DNA from: UMGS1470 sp051889215
GTDB taxonomy: Bacteria > Bacillota > Clostridia > Christensenellales > UBA1242
Length of the DNA stretch: 9,371 bases
NCBI GenBank assembly: GCA_051889215.1
Contig: JBJFDC010000035.1
Location: 1 to 9,371 of the forward strand
Direction: 5' to 3'
Position numbers and translations under genes: made by a program. Below, one piece after another: positions 4,569 through 9,371 of this stretch (position 1 is its first letter; the number at the start of each line of letters is the position of its first letter). The notes under the pieces are model-generated. The model was not told the origin of the DNA. It searched no databases and saw only the letters and a list, made by a program, of their open reading frames with translations.

Positions 4569-7500
4569 TTAAATGATTTCACTTGATGTTTGTGGTTTTG
4601 CCTCAACTGGATAAACTGAACGATATTCTTTGATTCCTGTTCCTGCTGGAATGAGTTTTCCGATGATAACATTTTCTTTGAGTCCAAGAAGTTTGTCAGT
4701 TTTGCCCTTGATTGATGCATCTGTGAGAACTTTTGAAGTCTCTTGGAAAGATGCAGCTGAAAGGAAGCTATCGGTTGAAAGTGCAGCTTTTGTGATTCCC
4801 ATGAGGATTCTCTTTGCTGTTGCTGGAACTCCGCCTTCCATAAGTGCTTTTTCATTTTCTTCTTCATAGCGCGAAATGTCAACAATTTCACCTGGAAGCA
4901 TTGTGGTTGAACCTGCATTTTCAATCTTAAGATTTCGAAGCATTTTTCTGATGATAACTTCGATATGTTTGTCGTTAATTTGAACGTCTTGTCCACGATA
5001 AACCGAGATAACTTCAGAAAGGAGATAATCTTGAAGACCTTTGACACCTTTGATGCGAAGAAGGTCAGAAGGATTGATTGACCCATCAGTGAGTCTTGTT
5101 CCTGGTTCGACTGTGTCGCCAGATTTGACTTTGAGGAAAGCAGGTTTTCTGATTTCGTATTCTTGATCGCCATCGTTTGAAACAACAGTGATGATATAGC
5201 GTTTTGCTTCTTCCTTGATTGAAACTTTTCCTGCAACTTCAGAAAGGATTGCTTCTCCTTTTGGACGTCTTGCTTCAAAGATTTCCTCAACTCTTGGAAG
5301 ACCTTTTGTGATATCGGCAGCGACTGCAACACCACCGGTGTGGAAAGTTCTCATGGTGAGCTGTGTTCCTGGTTCACCGATTGATTGAGCAGCGATAATA
5401 CCAACTGCCTCACCAATATTGACAACATCAGTTCCTGACATGTTTCTTCCATAGCATTTTGCACAAACGCCATGACGTGAACGACATGTGAGAAGAGTTC
5501 TGATTTGAACTTTTTCAATTCCAGCATCAACAATGGCTTGTGCTTGTTCTTTTGAAATCATTGTGTTGCCTGGAACGATAACTTCTTTTGTTTTTGGATT
5601 TATGACATCTTCAACAGCAAATCTGCCTTGAATTCTTTCAAACATTGGTTCAATGACATTTCCATCTTCTTTTATGTCTGAAACCCAAACACCTTTAACT
5701 TTTTCTCCCGCACTTTCAAAGCAGTCTTCTTCGTTGATAACAACATCATGAGAAATATCAACAAGACGACGAGTGAGGTATCCAGAGTCAGCGGTCTTCA
5801 GAGCGGTGTCGGCAAGAGATTTACGTCCACCACGAGATGAAATGAAGTATTCGATTGGAGTGAGTCCTTGACGAACTGAACTCTTGACAGGAATATCAAC
5901 TTTTTGTCCAGACGCGTTGGAAATAATACCTCTCATTCCGGCAATACCGTTGATTTGAACCATATTACCACGGGCGCCTGAAACACACATCATTTTGAGT
6001 GGGTTATAATCACTGAGATTTGCAACAACTGCTTCTTGAACACGTTGAGATGTTTCATTCCAAATTGCAATGTTTGCATCGAGTTTTTCATCAGGTGTGA
6101 TGAGTCCTCTGTTCATAAGTTTTTCGTTTTGAAGAACTTTTGCTTCAGCTTCAGCCATGATTGTTTCTTTCTCTTTTGGTTGTTTCATATCAAACGCATT
6201 GATTGTCAAACAGCCAAGAGTTGAGTATTTATAACCGATTGATTTGATGCGGTCAACCATGTCAGCAGTTTCTGTTGTTCCAAGAACATAGAACGCTTTT
6301 TCAACAATGTTTGAAAGGTCTTTTTTCTTGACTTCCTTGTTGATTTCAAGTTGGCAAATGTTTTCTGGCTTTGTTCTGTCAACAAATCCAAGATTTTGTG
6401 GAATTGCCTCGTTGAAAATGAGACGACCAACAGTTGTTTTGATTCTGTCAGAATATTTTTTGCCGTCAACTTCTTTTGTTATGCGAACATAAATTTCTGC
6501 TTGAACATCAATAATTTTGTCAAGGTAAGCAATTCTCGCTTCTTCTGGGCTTGCAAAAATCATGCCCTCGCCTTTGACACCTGGCTTTGATTGTGTGATA
6601 TAGTAGCAACCAAAAACAATATCAAGTCCTGGGTTGACGATTGGTTTTCCGTCAGAAAGTTTGAGAATGTTGTTTGATGCGAGCATGAGGTTTCTTGCCT
6701 CTGTTCTTGCATCGATTGAAAGTGGAACGTGAACAGGCATTTGGTCACCGTCGAAGTCAGCGTTGAAACCAACGCAAACAGATGGGTGAAGTTTGATTGC
6801 TCTTCCTTCAACCAAAACAGGTTCAAATGCTTGGATTGAAAGTCTATGAAGTGATGGAGCACGGTTAAGAAGAACTGGGTGGTCTTTGATTACTTCAGCC
6901 AAGATATCCCAAACAATTGGTTTTTCTCTTTCAATCATGCGTTTTGCACTCTTGATGTTGTGCGATTGATTGAGTTCAACCAAACGTTTGATGATAAATG
7001 GTTTAAAGAGTTCAAGTGCCATTTCTTTTGGAAGTCCGCATTGGCACATTTTGAGTTCTGGCCCAACAACAATAACTGAACGACCAGAATAGTCAACACG
7101 TTTTCCGAGCAAGTTTTGACGGAAACGTCCTTGTTTTCCAACGAGCATTGCAGTGAGTGATTTGAGGTCTCTTTGTTTTGCTCCTTGAACTGCTTTTCCG
7201 CGCTTTCCGTTGTCAATCAAAGCGTCAACGGCTTCTTGAAGCATACGCTTTTCATTTCTAACAATAACATCAGGAGCACCAAGTTCAATAAGTTTTTTCA
7301 AACGGTTATTTCTGTTGATAACTCTTCTATACAAATCGTTGAGGTCTGTTGTTGCATATCTGCCACCATCAAGTGGAACCATTGGACGAAGTTCTGGTGG
7401 AAGAACAGGAATGACATCGAGGACCATCCACTCTGGTTTGTTTCCACTCTTTAGGAATGCTTCAACAACTTCGAGTTTTTTGATTGCTTTGAGTCTCTTT

Positions 7501-8105
7501 TGTCCTTTTGCGGTTTTGAGTGTTTCTTTGAGTTCTACACTTTCCTTTGCCAAGTCAACTTCGGAAAGAAGTCTCTTGATTGCTTCGGCACCCATTCCCG
7601 CAACAAACGCTTTTGGTCCAAGAGTATCCATTGCCTCACGATATTCTTTGTCGGTGATGATTTGTTTGTAAGCAAATCCAGAATCTTTTGGGTCAAGAAC
7701 AATATAATTTACATAGTAAACAACTTGTTCCAAAGCACGAGGTGTGAGGTCAAGCAATGTTCCAATTCTTGTTGGAACGCTTCTGAAGAACCAAATATGA
7801 GTGACAGGAGCGGCAAGTTCAATGTGACCCATTCTTTCACGTCTAACTTTTGCGCGAGTGACTTCAACACCACATTTGTCACAAATGATGCCTTTGTATC
7901 TAATTCTTTTATATTTTCCGCAATGGCACTCCCAGTCTTTTCTTGGTCCAAAAATCTTTTCGCAGAACAAGCCATCTTTTTCTGGCTTTTGTGTTCTGTA
8001 GTTGATTGTTTCGGGCTTTGTGACTTCACCATAAGACCATTCTCTTATTTTTTCTGGTGAAGCAATGCCAATTTTTATCGAATCGAAATTATTTAATTCA
8101 AACAT
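4569..8105 (-). CDS. rpoC: DNA-directed RNA polymerase beta-prime subunit
   Basis: The beta-prime subunit carries the catalytic magnesium site, bridge helix, trigger loop and clamp of RNA polymerase. At 1178 residues it is complete and near the Bacillota norm of about 1200. Visible landmarks are the N-terminal zinc site (Cys60, 62, 75, 78), the switch region LGKRVDYSGRSVIVVGPE (333-350), and the catalytic NADFDGDQM (448-456; Asp450, 452, 454). They continue with the bridge helix (about 756-785, including DTALKTADSGYLTRRLVD), the second zinc site (Cys795, 874, 881, 884), and the trigger loop LTMRTFHTGGVA (916-927), which lacks the SI3 insertion. LLGLKENVIIGKLIPAGTG (1139-1157) closes the conserved C-terminal region. 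The start has AGGAG six bases upstream and lies 27 nt after the rpoB stop; a terminator follows directly. Several near-invariant positions differ: Pro457 after NADFDGDQM (normally Ala), Gln746, Arg758, Gly760 and Ser763 in the F-loop/bridge-helix hinge, and Ser at 417 and 423 in NRAPSLHRLSIQAF. The frame is intact, so these look natural rather than signs of decay. Confidence 0.99.
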   Translation of the reverse strand: MFELNNFDSIKIGIASPEKIREWSYGEVTKPETINYRTQKPEKDGLFCEKIFGPRKDWECHCGKYKRIRYKGIICDKCGVEVTRAKVRRERMGHIELAAPVTHIWFFRSVPTRIGTLLDLTPRALEQVVYYVNYIVLDPKDSGFAYKQIITDKEYREAMDTLGPKAFVAGMGAEAIKRLLSEVDLAKESVELKETLKTAKGQKRLKAIKKLEVVEAFLKSGNKPEWMVLDVIPVLPPELRPMVPLDGGRYATTDLNDLYRRVINRNNRLKKLIELGAPDVIVRNEKRMLQEAVDALIDNGKRGKAVQGAKQRDLKSLTAMLVGKQGRFRQNLLGKRVDYSGRSVIVVGPELKMCQCGLPKEMALELFKPFIIKRLVELNQSHNIKSAKRMIEREKPIVWDILAEVIKDHPVLLNRAPSLHRLSIQAFEPVLVEGRAIKLHPSVCVGFNADFDGDQMPVHVPLSIDARTEARNLMLASNNILKLSDGKPIVNPGLDIVFGCYYITQSKPGVKGEGMIFASPEEARIAYLDKIIDVQAEIYVRITKEVDGKKYSDRIKTTVGRLIFNEAIPQNLGFVDRTKPENICQLEINKEVKKKDLSNIVEKAFYVLGTTETADMVDRIKSIGYKYSTLGCLTINAFDMKQPKEKETIMAEAEAKVLQNEKLMNRGLITPDEKLDANIAIWNETSQRVQEAVVANLSDYNPLKMMCVSGARGNMVQINGIAGMRGIISNASGQKVDIPVKSSVRQGLTPIEYFISSRGGRKSLADTALKTADSGYLTRRLVDISHDVVINEEDCFESAGEKVKGVWVSDIKEDGNVIEPMFERIQGRFAVEDVINPKTKEVIVPGNTMISKEQAQAIVDAGIEKVQIRTLLTCRSRHGVCAKCYGRNMSGTDVVNIGEAVGIIAAQSIGEPGTQLTMRTFHTGGVAVAADITKGLPRVEEIFEARRPKGEAILSEVAGKVSIKEEAKRYIITVVSNDGDQEYEIRKPAFLKVKSGDTVEPGTRLTDGSINPSDLLRIKGVKGLQDYLLSEVISVYRGQDVQINDKHIEVIIRKMLRNLKIENAGSTTMLPGEIVDISRYEEENEKALMEGGVPATAKRILMGITKAALSTDSFLSAASFQETSKVLTDASIKGKTDKLLGLKENVIIGKLIPAGTGIKEYRSVYPVEAKPQTSSEII

Positions 8106-8132
8106 TTTTTTCTCCTAAAACTAAACTTGTGA

Positions 8133-9371
8133 CTATTCGTCAATATCTTCAAAATCATCAAACAATGCGTTTGCATCAAATGTTGTGTTTGCAGTTTCTT
8201 CTTCAATTTCTTGAGCGATTTCAGATTTTTCATCATCAATGCTGATGTCTTTGAGTTCTTCTTCAACATCTTTTGTATGAAGAGGAAGGTCGTTGTCATC
8301 AATTGAGAGTTCACTGATTGAAACTTCTTGTTTGTTTTCTGTAAGAATCTTAACATCAAGTGCCAAGCTTTGAAGTTCTTTGATGAGGACTTTGAACGAT
8401 TCTGGGATTCCAGGTTCGGCGATTGGCTGTCCTTTGACGATTGCCTCATATGTTTTTATTCTTCCAACAACGTCATCAGATTTGACTGTAAGAATTTCTT
8501 GAAGAACGTTTGCAGCACCATATGCTTCAAGTGCCCAAACTTCCATTTCACCAAATCTTTGTCCACCGAACATTGCTTTTCCTCCAAGAGGTTGTTGTGT
8601 GACAAGAGAGTAAGGTCCGATTGAACGAGCATGCATTTTTGAGTCAACCATGTGGTTGAGTTTGAGCATATATTTATAACCAACAGTTGCTGGGTGATCA
8701 AAAGGTTCACCCGTTCTTCCGTCATAAAGTTGGATTTTTCCATCTTCTGGGAAGTTGTTTTCTTTGAGGAGTTTTTGAATATCTTCGGCTGTTGCACCAT
8801 CAAATGGAGGGGTCGCAACTTTCCAACCCAAGCTTCCAGCAACAAGTCCCAAGTGAACTTCAAGAACTTGTCCGACGTTCATACGTGAAGGAATGCCGAG
8901 TGGGTTGAGAACGATATCGAGTGGTTGACCATTTGGAAGATATGGCATATCTGCTTCTGGAAGAACAATTGAAACAACACCTTTATTTCCATAACGTCCA
9001 GCCATTTTATCACCGACTGAAAGTTTTCTGCGTTGTGCGACATAAACTTTAACCATTTGAAGAACGCCTGGTTCAAGTTCGTCTTTGTTTTTCTTTGAGA
9101 ACACTTGAACGTCAACAACAACACCGCCGCGTCCGTGTTGAACACGAAGAGATGTATCTCTGACTTCACGTGCTTTTTCACCGAAGATTGCTCTCAAGAG
9201 TCTCTCTTCTGGAGTGAGTTCTGTTTCACCTTTTGGTGTGACTTTTCCAACAAGAATATCTCCAGGTCGAACTTCAGCACCAACTCTAACAATTCCGTTT
9301 TCGTCAAGGTTTTTGAGCGCATCTTCACCAAGATTTGGAATGTCTCTTGTGATTTCTTCATCGCCAAGTTT
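8133..9371 (-). CDS. rpoB: DNA-directed RNA polymerase beta subunit (C-terminal third, cut by window edge)
   Basis: The last 412 codons of the beta subunit are present; the frame runs off the right edge with no start. The visible residues cover the flap-proximal region through the C-terminal clamp: TRDIPNLGEDAL (8-19), GEKAREVRDTSLRV (64-77), GDKMAGRYGNKG (120-131), YDGRTGEPFDHP (216-227), and the block around GGQRFGEMEVWALEAYGA (269-286), which packs against beta-prime. Lys122 and Lys130 match E. coli Lys1065 and Lys1073 near the active site. The usual His between them is Tyr127. Gln78 replaces the Pro usual in SLRVPHG, and Met267 replaces the Gln usual in GGKAQFGG. The final 60 residues are acidic and variable, as is common in Bacillota. 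A TTG at 9197 is an internal leucine codon, not a start. rpoC follows after 27 nt in the same operon. Confidence 0.99.
   Translation of the reverse strand, partial: KLGDEEITRDIPNLGEDALKNLDENGIVRVGAEVRPGDILVGKVTPKGETELTPEERLLRAIFGEKAREVRDTSLRVQHGRGGVVVDVQVFSKKNKDELEPGVLQMVKVYVAQRRKLSVGDKMAGRYGNKGVVSIVLPEADMPYLPNGQPLDIVLNPLGIPSRMNVGQVLEVHLGLVAGSLGWKVATPPFDGATAEDIQKLLKENNFPEDGKIQLYDGRTGEPFDHPATVGYKYMLKLNHMVDSKMHARSIGPYSLVTQQPLGGKAMFGGQRFGEMEVWALEAYGAANVLQEILTVKSDDVVGRIKTYEAIVKGQPIAEPGIPESFKVLIKELQSLALDVKILTENKQEVSISELSIDDNDLPLHTKDVEEELKDISIDDEKSEIAQEIEEETANTTFDANALFDDFEDIDE

Noticed and set aside
8619..8624. RpoB ARSIGPYS instead of ARSTGPYS as another unusual substitution
   Set aside because: I recall Ile at this position in other bacterial groups such as Bacteroidota, so it is not distinctive enough to report.
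9195..9197. A TTG that could be read as a start of a separate 354-residue ORF
   Set aside because: The RpoB frame is open and clearly homologous through this point to the window edge, so the TTG is an internal leucine codon in ERLLRAIFGEK.

Overview
The window looks like chromosomal housekeeping DNA from an AT-rich member of the Bacillota, most likely an uncultured Clostridia-type lineage. I judged base composition by eye and did not count it. The RNA polymerase subunits, tyrosyl-tRNA synthetase and AGGAG ribosome binding sites resemble those of Bacillota. The beta-prime trigger-loop region lacks the large SI3 insertion found in Proteobacteria. All stops I can see are TAA or TAG and tryptophan is TGG, so nothing argues against the standard code. 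I see no mobile element, CRISPR array, tRNA, rRNA or prophage.

Every supported gene lies on the minus strand, so transcription runs from the right end to the left. In that order the window holds: the C-terminal 412 codons of rpoB, cut by the right edge; rpoC, complete; a strong terminator with a UUCG loop; an inosine/uridine-type nucleoside hydrolase; tyrS; an uncharacterised membrane-anchored acidic coiled-coil protein; and the N-terminal 213 codons of a patatin-like phospholipase, cut by the left edge. rpoB and rpoC form an operon 27 nt apart. Each downstream gene appears to be its own unit, with a terminator hairpin behind it (not visible for the patatin gene) and a sigma-A-like promoter with a TG-extended -10 box just in front. 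Leaders are short, roughly 10-25 nt.

The genes do not form an obvious pathway. rpoBC makes RNA polymerase, tyrS charges tRNA-Tyr, the hydrolase salvages nucleosides, and the last two act at or near the membrane. The ribosomal str operon (rpsL-rpsG-fusA-tuf), which follows rpoBC in many bacteria, is absent here.

I found no convincing new multi-gene system. The most notable signals are substitutions at nearly invariant RNA polymerase active-centre positions: Tyr for His in the beta GDKMAGRHGNKG motif, Pro for Ala just after NADFDGDQM in beta-prime, and a divergent bridge-helix N-terminal hinge. Next comes the uncharacterised membrane coiled-coil protein, whose C-terminal half looks like a folded module rather than low-complexity filler.
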